Assembly: GCA_045589355.1 (NCBI GenBank)
Contig: JAZNOW010000024.1
Coordinates: forward strand, 8,766-72,765
Length of the DNA stretch: 64,000 nt
From: RUG563 sp045589355
GTDB lineage: Bacteria; Bacillota; Clostridia; Christensenellales; Aristaeellaceae
Direction of reading: 5' to 3'
The notes under the pieces are model-generated. The model had not been told where the DNA came from, searched no databases, and saw only the letters and a list, made by a program, of their open reading frames with translations. Shown in pieces: positions 50,425 to 58,032 of the stretch; positions within the stretch are counted from its first letter, which is position 1, and every line of letters starts with the position of its first letter. Position numbers and translations under genes: made by a program.

Positions 50425-51663
50425 TTATTTTTTACTATCAAATTTCCCATATTCTTCAAGACGAGTTCGGAGATTGATGAGTACATTATGATATTCTTCG
50501 ATTTCTTCCGTGTTTGTAACTATTCGTCCATGAACAAGCTCATTTCTAAATCTTCTTAACTCAAAGTAGCTACTAAATAAGTCATACGGAACAACTCTTC
50601 GAATTATTTCCATTTTTCTCTCGTAACTTATCTTTCTCTTCCCTTCAGGCTCATCGGAAATATTCATAATTGTTTTTTCTACAGCGATCCAGTCATGAAG
50701 AAACGCACCTAAGCTTCTGTCGTCTATATATTTTGAAAACTCATGTTGTGTTTTCTTTGCTCTGTTATTTATGATTAATTTTGTTGTCCGCAGTTCACTA
50801 GAAGCATAAATATCAGCCAACTGTTGCGCAATAGGAATCTCGCTTTCAAAATCGATTCGCTCTAAATCATTATCTATTTTCTTCTTTGTCAGCCTGTCCA
50901 AAGAATCATATACTCTAAACAGCGTTTCTACATCCCCCAGAAAAACCCCCCTCTTTTTTGTTCTTTCATAATATTTTTCTGATAAATAGGAAGACAGCTG
51001 ATAATGATCTTCTATCTTACGCGTACCGGCATCGATTCTTTCTTGATATAATCTTTGCAAACGCTGTAATGATATCTCTCCCGCAATAACGAGACCATTT
51101 ATCTCATCAAGGGATTCATATTCCGCAAAAGAAACATCTCCCTTTTTCATCTTATATGCCAAATCATGTTCAACTTCTGACCACGCATGCATCAAAAGAG
51201 AAGCCACTTGTATCTCAATCACTGGATTGTCCAGTATTTCATTGGGGTTCTCTCTGAAGTGTACACGATAGTGTGTAGCAGAATATCCAGAAAAACGCCT
51301 AGTATATCCACCGTACTCTTTTTGCTCGGTTGGAAACTGCTTTATTTTTACTATATCAAAATCTTTTCTTATTAACGCTTCAATTTTCTCTTTATCATTA
51401 GGAAAATACAGTGCGATCCTGGCTCCAATAAAATCCGGTATATCCTTAATAATATCGTTCTTTGAAGTGTACTTCTTTTCTTTGTTTCGCTCAATGAGTT
51501 TTTCCTTAAGCCGATCCGGCTCTTTAACACGAGCAGATGTAATAGCCATAATACCCGCATCTCGAAGTATATTTTCTATTACTTCTACAACACGTCTTCT
51601 TTCCTTTTCATACTCTTCTCGATTATTCTCATAATCAGAAATGAAATCATTTATAATTTTCAT
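50425..51663 (-). CDS. RelA/SpoT synthetase-domain protein with HEPN-like C-terminal region
   Basis: A 412-residue protein. The nucleotidyltransferase domain (about 20-230) has ARVKEPDRLKEKL, the DxxGxR motif (PDFIGARIALYF), SGYSATHYRVHF and EIQVASLLMHAWSEVEHDLAYK, so the residues for (p)ppGpp-type synthesis appear intact; no HD hydrolase domain is present. The C-terminal 150 residues are helical and include FRNELVHGR with Arg373-x4-His378, the HEPN-type ribonuclease pattern. The small-synthetase group includes toxins and phage-defence factors. Own sigma-A promoter; 153 bases upstream of the sigma-like gene. Confidence 0.78.
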   Translation of the reverse strand: MKIINDFISDYENNREEYEKERRRVVEVIENILRDAGIMAITSARVKEPDRLKEKLIERNKEKKYTSKNDIIKDIPDFIGARIALYFPNDKEKIEALIRKDFDIVKIKQFPTEQKEYGGYTRRFSGYSATHYRVHFRENPNEILDNPVIEIQVASLLMHAWSEVEHDLAYKMKKGDVSFAEYESLDEINGLVIAGEISLQRLQRLYQERIDAGTRKIEDHYQLSSYLSEKYYERTKKRGVFLGDVETLFRVYDSLDRLTKKKIDNDLERIDFESEIPIAQQLADIYASSELRTTKLIINNRAKKTQHEFSKYIDDRSLGAFLHDWIAVEKTIMNISDEPEGKRKISYERKMEIIRRVVPYDLFSSYFELRRFRNELVHGRIVTNTEEIEEYHNVLINLRTRLEEYGKFDSKK

Positions 51664-51707
51664 GTTTCCTCCTTTGTAATCTCATATTTGTTTCTGTACT
51701 GTAATTC

Positions 51708-51736
51708 ATTATAATATAAGTATTACCATAATTCAA
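51708..51736 (-). promoter_or_regulatory. Promoter of the RelA/SpoT gene
   Basis: TTGAAT (51731-51736) and TATAAT (51708-51713) on the minus strand, spacing 17. The leader carries AAAGGAGGAAAC before the ATG. Confidence 0.7.
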
Positions 51737-51778
51737 CATCCCAATATATTGCACTATACATAATGACTGATATAGTAA

Positions 51779-51820
51779 AGACGCTGCTCCCGTGCATGTT
51801 TTACGCACAAAGCAGCGTCT
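51779..51820 (-). terminator. Terminator of the first sigma/anti-sigma operon
   Basis: AGACGCTGCT (51779-51788) pairs with AGCAGCGTCT (51811-51820) with an inner GTGC/GCAC pairing. It ends the minus-strand operon 54110-51834. Confidence 0.75.
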
Positions 51821-51833
51821 CATTTTTCACATA

Positions 51834-52220
51834 TCAAAAAGTACGTTCATTGGAATTCCGAGTGATTTCGTAACCGTCGGCATTAAAAGTTGTTTTGATC
51901 ATATAGGTTCCAGATCCAATATTAGCAGCATAACTACAAAAAGTAGCATAGGATACTGTATTCTGAGCAACATATGTCGGAGTCGGCAAATCATATTGAT
52001 AACTCCAATCACCATTCTCCTCATATTTCCACAATTCGCATTTCGTAACTGAAATCCGAACTGCTTCATTGTTTAGCTTCGCAGAAAATGTTGCTGTTTT
52101 ACTTGAAGAAAGTGATGTGGTTGCAGAGATGAACATTACATCAGCACGAGTGCTCGCTTGGCATACACAAGTAATTGCTAATAAAGCAACCAATAAGACA
52201 CAGAAAATCTTGGTTTTCAT
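51834..52220 (-). CDS. Small secreted protein (cassette 1)
   Basis: A 128-residue exported protein with signal peptide MKTKIFCVLLVALLAITCVC. The mature part is Ser/Thr-rich and beta-rich, with the segment SSSKTATFSAKLNNEAVRIS. It has the same length and layout as the protein at 55979-56365, whose matching segment is SGTAAFSVKLNDGDTVES. The ATG overlaps the anti-sigma stop codon (ATGA), so it is translationally coupled. Possibly the signal or target of the sigma system; unknown. Confidence 0.65.
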   Translation of the reverse strand: MKTKIFCVLLVALLAITCVCQASTRADVMFISATTSLSSSKTATFSAKLNNEAVRISVTKCELWKYEENGDWSYQYDLPTPTYVAQNTVSYATFCSYAANIGSGTYMIKTTFNADGYEITRNSNERTF

Positions 52221-53065
52221 TCTAATCCCTCCATCAATTCATAGACAATTTGTTTATCGTTATCTTCAGCAAATTCACCAGACACACAAAATACATAGAA
52301 GTCTTTACTCCATGTTAGTGTTCTTTTATTAATATTCTCTGAAGCATATATATCGATATTGCTAAGACTGATTGTAGTACCTTCTTCGTTTTGCTCAAGG
52401 AACAGTGTGCAATCTTCTGGGTTAACTAAGTAATACACTATTACATATATATTCTTGTCTCCCCAAACATATTTTGTATCACACTCTATCCAATCAGGAA
52501 GCACATATGCATATGAAGTGGTACGCTGATATATATTCATCAATTTAGTTGGTAATTTCGGATCAAAACCAAGATAGCCAACTAATTGTGAATAATCATC
52601 AGTAATCAATTCTGTATTACCTAATCGCTCAGCAATGCAATTAGTAATCACATCGATGTTTATTTCATTTCCCTGAATGACATATTGCTGCCCATCCGGA
52701 CTTGAGCTCTTTCTGATCCATCGAATACTAATCAAGCTCAGTCCGCAAACGAGCACGAAAGCAGCTGCTACAACAAACAGTCTCCGCAGGAAGCTTGTCC
52801 TCCTACCGAAAGAAGGTTGTTCCAGCTTCTGCACTAGTTTCTGTTTGCTTTCTTCCGCATGATCTGGATACGGAATAGAACCGTTGGTAGCTAATTCCCA
52901 AAGAAGACTTTGGCACTTCTCTACCAATTCCATATCAGCAGGCGCATCCAATGGTCCGGATAGCTCTTCGTCAATAACTTCCTGAAGCCTCCTTTCTATC
53001 TCTTTTTTAGAAAGATCACCATTCAGGATGGTCTTTAATATCGTTTCAAAACGACCATCATTCAT
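52217..53065 (-). CDS. Single-pass anti-sigma-like protein with DUF4367-like ectodomain (cassette 1)
   Basis: A 282-residue protein: cytoplasmic N-terminal part (1-92), one transmembrane helix (about 95-115, FVVAAAFVLVCGLSLISI) and an extracellular domain ending LTWSKDFYVFCVSGEF followed by a helix, the pattern of DUF4367. Such proteins sit next to ECF sigma genes and hold them inactive. It follows the sigma gene at 53092-53667 by 26 bases and overlaps the secreted protein gene. Start ATG 53065; a TTG one codon earlier is also possible. Confidence 0.65.
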   Translation of the reverse strand: MNDGRFETILKTILNGDLSKKEIERRLQEVIDEELSGPLDAPADMELVEKCQSLLWELATNGSIPYPDHAEESKQKLVQKLEQPSFGRRTSFLRRLFVVAAAFVLVCGLSLISIRWIRKSSSPDGQQYVIQGNEINIDVITNCIAERLGNTELITDDYSQLVGYLGFDPKLPTKLMNIYQRTTSYAYVLPDWIECDTKYVWGDKNIYVIVYYLVNPEDCTLFLEQNEEGTTISLSNIDIYASENINKRTLTWSKDFYVFCVSGEFAEDNDKQIVYELMEGLE

Positions 53066-53091
53066 CAAGCTGTAACCTCCTTTCTATATAT

Positions 53092-53667
53092 TTATGTGCA
53101 CAAACGGCCAAAAATGCATGCAAAAACCAAAATAAAATAAATATTTTGCAGCTTCATTGCCTTGGAACGGATTCTCTGAATACTTCCACGAATAGAACCA
53201 TCCGTGCTGTCAAGTTCCTGGGCGGTTTCCTTTATTGACATATTCTGTTCAAAGTACAGGCTATAAACTTCTTTCTCTTTATCTGTAAGCTCTTCCATAA
53301 GTATTTTCTTTATTTCTTTGTTTTCTTGCCGGATAATCCAATCCATCACAATATCCTTGGGATCAGCAACATCAAAATGTTCATCGATGGTTTTCGGGAA
53401 TTTCAAAATTCTCTGATGTAAATGAATATCCCTGCGTCGTGAAATCGTGATATTTCTGCACATAAGCTTGAGGTATTTCAGAGGTGCTTCATTTTTCAAT
53501 ACCTTATCAAGATTTTTCATTGCTTTTTCAAAAGTATCCTGCACACAGTCTTCTGCATCCTGAAGATACTGTTGTCTGCAATCAAAGAAAGAGAAGCTGT
53601 ATTGCAACAGTTCTCTATAGTATTTGCTATATAATAAATCCAGTGTTATCTGTTGTTCCTCATTCAC
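53092..53667 (-). CDS. ECF-type sigma factor (cassette 1)
   Basis: A 191-residue sigma factor: region 2 (DAEDCVQDTFEKAMKNLDKV, then YLKLMCRNITISRRR) and region 4 (LTDKEKEVYSLYFEQNMSIKE, then SIRGSIQRIRSKAM). It ends in a hydrophobic tail (NIYFILVFACIFG), unusual for a soluble sigma factor. GTG 53667 is chosen because AAGGTGG is 9 bases upstream; an ATG three codons earlier would be too close. Lies between an HTH gene and its anti-sigma. Confidence 0.8.
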   Translation of the reverse strand: MNEEQQITLDLLYSKYYRELLQYSFSFFDCRQQYLQDAEDCVQDTFEKAMKNLDKVLKNEAPLKYLKLMCRNITISRRRDIHLHQRILKFPKTIDEHFDVADPKDIVMDWIIRQENKEIKKILMEELTDKEKEVYSLYFEQNMSIKETAQELDSTDGSIRGSIQRIRSKAMKLQNIYFILVFACIFGRLCT

Positions 53668-53720
53668 AGGATGCATCCACCTTCATATGTAAACTTCACC
53701 TGTTCATTGTATCTATAGGT

Positions 53721-54110
53721 TTATTTATTCTTATCTGCTGCCATTTGCGCAGCTACCAGTACAAGAAAATGAATCTGTTCCTCTGAAAGAACGGAGCACT
53801 TTTGAAGTAATTCTGAAATCTCAGCATTGCCATAAGAAGTAGCATCTCCATCAGCATGCTTCTCTTCCCTGCTAAGAATAAAAAGCTTTTCAGTACATTC
53901 ATCAAGAATGGCGCCAGGGAGAATCTCGAAGTGCTCGCACAACTCAATTATGCGTCGCAAGCTTATCTTTTCGTGCCCACACTCCATATTGCTATATGAA
54001 GTCTCCTGAATGTTCAGAAATTCGGCAACTGTTCTCTGCGTTTCGTTCCTTGCTTTTCGAACTTGCTTCAGATTACGCCCGATTTTCTGATAATTAATTT
54101 CAGTTTTCAC
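53721..54110 (-). CDS. XRE-family HTH regulator (cassette 1)
   Basis: A 129-residue protein with a Cro/CI helix-turn-helix (IGRNLKQVRKARNETQRTVA, FLNIQETSYSNME) and a helical C-terminus. GTG start 54110 behind GGGAGGATTTT. First gene of the operon that continues with the sigma factor. Upstream, ATGCTATA (54154-54161) and TATAGCAT (54230-54237) form a spaced inverted repeat that may be its operator. Confidence 0.78.
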   Translation of the reverse strand: MKTEINYQKIGRNLKQVRKARNETQRTVAEFLNIQETSYSNMECGHEKISLRRIIELCEHFEILPGAILDECTEKLFILSREEKHADGDATSYGNAEISELLQKCSVLSEEQIHFLVLVAAQMAADKNK

Positions 54111-54268
54111 AAAATCCTCCCGCAGTCTCCATTGAGACTAAAACATGTATACTATGCTATAGAAATACCTCCCTTTTATTGTAAACATTCTAAATAACAA
54201 TGGAATGCTGCTATTTCCAACCTACATGTTATAGCATTTGGTTTTCGCAAAAAAATTATTCATACAAC

Positions 54269-54301
54269 AAATACCTCTAAGAAATAATATCAGAGGTATT
54301 T
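54269..54301 (-). terminator. Terminator after the GNAT-like gene
   Basis: AAATACCTCT (54269-54278) pairs perfectly with AGAGGTATTT (54292-54301) over a 13-base loop; the tail is only weakly T-rich. Confidence 0.55.
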
Positions 54302-54311
54302 AAGCAAAGAA

Positions 54312-54785
54312 CTATATTCTTTTCGAATAGGCCATAAGCCTTACATCATTGCAGTTTAAGTAAAGAGACATTTCCGGAGAATATAGAAAATCATTACTCT
54401 CCCAAAATTGCTTTATTTCATTTGCTTCCGGGTGAACATTAACATATATACTTGCATTGTCACCAAATATCTTTTTGAGTTCTTGAAACAATATAAATAC
54501 TACTGTACTCGCATCCACTTCTTCGCTCACAAACAAAGAAGTAATATGCCAACAATTTGAGAATCTCTCACTATAAGACTTTTGCATAGTTAAGAAACAT
54601 ACAACATCCCCATTTTCTTTCTGCATAATATATGAGGAACTGTGGGAACTTCCTTCACCAGAAATATCAGAAAAATACTCTTCATCATCTGCTTCACAAA
54701 TGTTTTCCGGCGCATAGTCCTTGTGATTCTGAAGCATCTTCTTCACTTCATTCACAGCTGATGAAGTGTATAAGGTAAATAACAT
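54312..54785 (-). CDS. GNAT-like protein
   Basis: A 157-residue protein with the look of a divergent GNAT acetyltransferase: SSYIMQKENGDVVCFLTMQK, HITSLFVSEEVD, VFILFQELKKIF and YVNVHPEANEIKQFWESNDF. The acetyl-CoA loop (RxxGxG/A) is not clear, so activity is doubtful. ATG follows GGGAGGATTACCAT. Single gene between the two sigma cassettes. Confidence 0.5.
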   Translation of the reverse strand: MLFTLYTSSAVNEVKKMLQNHKDYAPENICEADDEEYFSDISGEGSSHSSSYIMQKENGDVVCFLTMQKSYSERFSNCWHITSLFVSEEVDASTVVFILFQELKKIFGDNASIYVNVHPEANEIKQFWESNDFLYSPEMSLYLNCNDVRLMAYSKRI

Positions 54786-54889
54786 ATGGTAATCCTCCCT
54801 TTAAATGGTACAGAGGCACAAAATATATCAATATACTTGTTACTATGTAATTATAACATATTACAGCGTTAGTTCAAGTTTATATATTG

Positions 54890-55252
54890 TTATTCAAGTA
54901 AATTCTTTTTCTTTTCCTCAAAAGCCATAATTCTTTGAAGAGCACGCCTTTGATACATTTTTATAGTTCTTTCTGTTTTTCCAAATTCTATGCCCCAGCG
55001 CTCTTGATACTCAATGACTATACGAGGAATATCAATACCATCAATCAGGTGTCTCTTAGTAACAAGAGCTTCATCTTCTGGGAGAAGAGCCATCCATGAT
55101 TCAATACAAGTTAATCTTGCCTTCAAGAAAAGAAATCTTTCTTGTTGCTTAACGGTCGACTCCTGCTTCATATTTTTAAGCAAGTTGTCCAAATAAACAT
55201 ATTCAGCTTCATACTCTCTTTTTGATTTCAAAATACTTCTGATCTCTTCCAT
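54890..55252 (-). CDS. ArpU/sigma-like phage-type regulator
   Basis: A 120-residue helical protein: N-terminal coiled-coil part and a C-terminal region-4-like helix-turn-helix (GIDIPRIVIEYQERWGIEFG, KTERTIKMYQRRALQRI). It resembles ArpU-type late regulators of phages and elements. ATG 55252 follows AGGAGGTACAGAACA. Separated from the second cassette by a strong terminator. Confidence 0.6.
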   Translation of the reverse strand: MEEIRSILKSKREYEAEYVYLDNLLKNMKQESTVKQQERFLFLKARLTCIESWMALLPEDEALVTKRHLIDGIDIPRIVIEYQERWGIEFGKTERTIKMYQRRALQRIMAFEEKKKNLLE

Positions 55253-55384
55253 TGTTCTGTACCTCCTCTTAGTTTCACCACCTGTATCTATATATAATTT
55301 TATAAATATTGCATAATTTGGGTAGTGATTGTTTCGGGAAGAAAAAGTGAAAAAAAGGTGAAACGAGAGACATGTTCTCTGAAA

Positions 55385-55422
55385 AAATGACGGCAGAATT
55401 TCTTACTCTTCTGCCGTCATTT
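55385..55422 (-). terminator. Terminator of the second sigma/anti-sigma operon
   Basis: A perfect 14-bp stem AAATGACGGCAGAA (55385-55398) with its complement at 55409-55422; T residues follow on the minus strand. It ends the operon 57790-55436. Confidence 0.9.
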
Positions 55423-55435
55423 GTCACCTTTTCAT

Positions 55436-55978
55436 TCAGCCATTGGGTTTACCATTTTCAGTACTAGAGATATATGATCGTATTCTTCCGAGTGCACGAT
55501 TTACATATACTCTGACACTTGTTTCTGAAATTTTCATTGTTTCAGCAATTCTTACAGTTTTCCATCCTTCCATTTTTAGTTGAAGTGCTTTCCGTTCTTG
55601 CGGCGGAAGAAGCGATAGAAAAATATCACAATATTCCTCTTCTTCACCCGTAAGTATCTCTTGTTGATTCTTCATTAATTCTGCATCCAGGTAACTCTCA
55701 TAATGAATACCAACAAGTAATCTCTGTTTCTCCTTTTGGCGTTTTCGAACAAAGTCAGTAGCAGCATTTCGAACGCTACGCATAATGTACGCGTATTGCC
55801 CTTGTTCGGTCATTTTGCTTAGTTGATCAATATGGCGTAACAAGGTAAGCCAACAACTGCTAACTATATCTTCAGCATCAGCGTTATTGTTTACATACTG
55901 TATAGCTCTATACACCATTATGCGATGATACTTTTTATATAGTTCTGCAACTATAAACCTCAAATCTTCAATGCACAT
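55436..55978 (-). CDS. ECF-type sigma factor (cassette 2, distal)
   Basis: A 180-residue sigma factor with region 2 (NNADAEDIVSSCWLTLLRHI, YIMRSVRNAATDFVRKRQ) and region 4 (LLPPQERKALQLKMEGWKTV, RIAETMKISETSVRVYVNRA). Its ATG comes directly after the TAA of the secreted protein gene. Thus one operon carries two sigma factors, at its start and end. Confidence 0.82.
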   Translation of the reverse strand: MCIEDLRFIVAELYKKYHRIMVYRAIQYVNNNADAEDIVSSCWLTLLRHIDQLSKMTEQGQYAYIMRSVRNAATDFVRKRQKEKQRLLVGIHYESYLDAELMKNQQEILTGEEEEYCDIFLSLLPPQERKALQLKMEGWKTVRIAETMKISETSVRVYVNRALGRIRSYISSTENGKPNG

Positions 55979-56365
55979 TTAATTGGAATATTCTCCGCTA
56001 TAACACACATAGCTTTCGCTTGCACCATTTGCAGCTACGATTGTATAGCGTGTATATGCCTTATAGCTGTAACCGGCCGGAGCAGAAAAACTTGTTGAGA
56101 ACCTTCTACTATCACCCACATATGTCTTTATTGTGCTCCACGTTCCATTCACCTTTTTTTGAATGGTTATTGTAGGCGACTCAACAGTATCTCCATCATT
56201 AAGCTTCACTGAAAACGCAGCTGTACCAGATTGTCCGTTTATTGATATAGTTGTTGATCCAAAGTTACCGGGTATTGCAAAAGGTAAAATTTCTTCCGCA
56301 ATTACTGCGCCTATACAGGATAGAAAAAGAACACACACCAGCAAGCTTACCAAGAACCGTTTCAT
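55979..56365 (-). CDS. Small secreted protein (cassette 2)
   Basis: A 128-residue exported protein with signal peptide MKRFLVSLLVCVLFLSCIGA. The mature part is beta-rich with VKLNDGDTVESPTITIQKK and Tyr-rich C-terminal strands (YSYKAYTRYTIVAANGA). Same length and similar layout to 51834-52220. It lies between the anti-sigma and the distal sigma factor. Confidence 0.65.
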   Translation of the reverse strand: MKRFLVSLLVCVLFLSCIGAVIAEEILPFAIPGNFGSTTISINGQSGTAAFSVKLNDGDTVESPTITIQKKVNGTWSTIKTYVGDSRRFSTSFSAPAGYSYKAYTRYTIVAANGASESYVCYSGEYSN

Positions 56366-56444
56366 AAAGAAAACCTCCTAAATATGTATTTCATATAGAA
56401 ACACGATTTAGAAGGTAAATATGTGACAACTTCTGATATAATTT

Positions 56445-57227
56445 TTATTTTACTATTCGTTTAACACTATTTGCAATACTAATAGCTTCATCCAACTCGA
56501 TGTCATAGGTATTAATAACAAACCAATTTGTATCATTGGACCAGGAAATTGTTATTGTATGCGTTACACCATTCAGGGCAATTCCATCTATAACATAAGC
56601 TTCTCGACCATTTATCATCGTGGTAAACACATCTGCATTTTCAGTGCCTGTTAGCCCCTGGGTATACTCATCATATTCACTGTAATAGAAACGTCCACCA
56701 TTCTCGCTCCTATATTCTGCTTCAGTAAAAAACGGATCAAAATCATGAAGAACATACCCCTTTGGTATTTGGGATGGAAAATGATTACCCTTCCATCCCT
56801 CTGGAACATAAAAACTTGATGCCGGATCTTCTTGAAAACTAAAGTGAGCCTCTCCAGCTGCATCATTAAATTCAATAACAAGTTTCATTACACGTGCTCT
56901 GAACTCAGCTGATGTTGCAAAAGCTATGGGTAAAGCAATACCAATAATCAACACCAAGCATGCTGCTGCTTGGATTATTTTCGGCACAATTTGCTTTGTT
57001 TTTACCCAGTTCTTTGTACGCCTCTCGCTTTTTTTGTTTTCATCTATTCTTCGAAAAGACTCTTGCAGAATTCTATCCGCCATCATTTGTTCTTCGATTG
57101 ATAACTCCGGATCTGGTGAACCAACAAGTTCAGCAATTTCTTCAGCATCATCCATATCAAAGGACAGCTTAATCATTGTATCAAGATGCAGCTCTTGAAA
57201 ATCTTTAATATCGCCTAACTGCTTCAT
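56445..57227 (-). CDS. Single-pass anti-sigma-like protein with DUF4367 domain (cassette 2)
   Basis: A 260-residue protein: acidic cytoplasmic part (1-80), transmembrane helix about 86-105 (IIQAAACLVLIIGIALPIAF) and an ectodomain with IPKGYVLHDF and the DUF4367-type end TISWSNDTNWFVINTYDIEL followed by EAISIANSVKRI. It begins 14 bases after the sigma gene 57242-57790, and is presumed to restrain it. Confidence 0.72.
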   Translation of the reverse strand: MKQLGDIKDFQELHLDTMIKLSFDMDDAEEIAELVGSPDPELSIEEQMMADRILQESFRRIDENKKSERRTKNWVKTKQIVPKIIQAAACLVLIIGIALPIAFATSAEFRARVMKLVIEFNDAAGEAHFSFQEDPASSFYVPEGWKGNHFPSQIPKGYVLHDFDPFFTEAEYRSENGGRFYYSEYDEYTQGLTGTENADVFTTMINGREAYVIDGIALNGVTHTITISWSNDTNWFVINTYDIELDEAISIANSVKRIVK

Positions 57228-57241
57228 TTAGCTTATCTCCT

Positions 57242-57790
57242 TTAATAAATGATAGCTCTCAGTTGCTCTCTTGCTCTCTGAATATATTTCCTTACGCTCG
57301 ACTCTGACAGCCCAACAAGAGGGGCAATTTCTCTATCATTCATTCCCTGTTGATATTTCAAGCGCAAGACATCCTGTTCTTTTAATGGTAAGCAATGAAT
57401 AGCATTTCTAACTTGCTCAATTTCGTCTCTCAGTTCTATTCTCTTCTCTATCGACGTTTTATCTGCCACACTATCAATCACCTCATCATCTACATGGAGG
57501 AAGTGCGCATTGGCTCGTTGGTGTTTTCGACACAAGTCAATAGCTGCATTCCTAACAGTAGTAACGATATAAGTTCTCAAAGCGTTACGTTCAAAACTTC
57601 GTATTCTATCAATATTTACAATTAGTGATGTACAACTTTCTGAAACAATATCTTCTACATCTGCTCTCTCTTTTGAGTATGTCCAAGCGATTTTCAACAT
57701 CAAAGCCCGATACTCTCTATAAAGCATAGTCATATAAGCACGATCATCTTCTGAATCAATTGCCAAAATGACTGCAGGAATCATAAACAT
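57242..57790 (-). CDS. ECF-type sigma factor (cassette 2, proximal)
   Basis: A 182-residue sigma factor with region 2 (ERADVEDIVSESCTSLIVNI, YIVTTVRNAAIDLCRKHQ) and region 4 (CLPLKEQDVLRLKYQQGMND, REIAPLVGLSESSVRKYIQRA). ATG 57790 follows GGAGTGAAAAAG. First gene of the four-gene operon, from a sigma-A promoter. Confidence 0.85.
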   Translation of the reverse strand: MFMIPAVILAIDSEDDRAYMTMLYREYRALMLKIAWTYSKERADVEDIVSESCTSLIVNIDRIRSFERNALRTYIVTTVRNAAIDLCRKHQRANAHFLHVDDEVIDSVADKTSIEKRIELRDEIEQVRNAIHCLPLKEQDVLRLKYQQGMNDREIAPLVGLSESSVRKYIQRAREQLRAIIY

Positions 57791-57848
57791 CTTTTTCACT
57801 CCATTTACTTAATATCTTTCATCCATCTTATGATTATCCTACATTACC

Positions 57849-57877
57849 ATTGTACATATCACCACTAATTCTGTCAA
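57849..57877 (-). promoter_or_regulatory. Promoter of the second sigma/anti-sigma operon
   Basis: TTGACA (57872-57877) and TACAAT (57849-57854) on the minus strand, spacing 17. So the operon can be transcribed by the housekeeping polymerase. Confidence 0.7.
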
Positions 57878-58032
57878 ATAATCTAGCCAGCTTCAATCTA
57901 ACATAATACTATGTGCATTTCTATTTAGTATTTCACTAAGAGATAGCACTTATTTTTCTTAATTGCAACATTTTGGAAAATAAATTCGTCTTATTATATG
58001 ACTATGAATATTACGAAAGGAGTAATAAGCAC

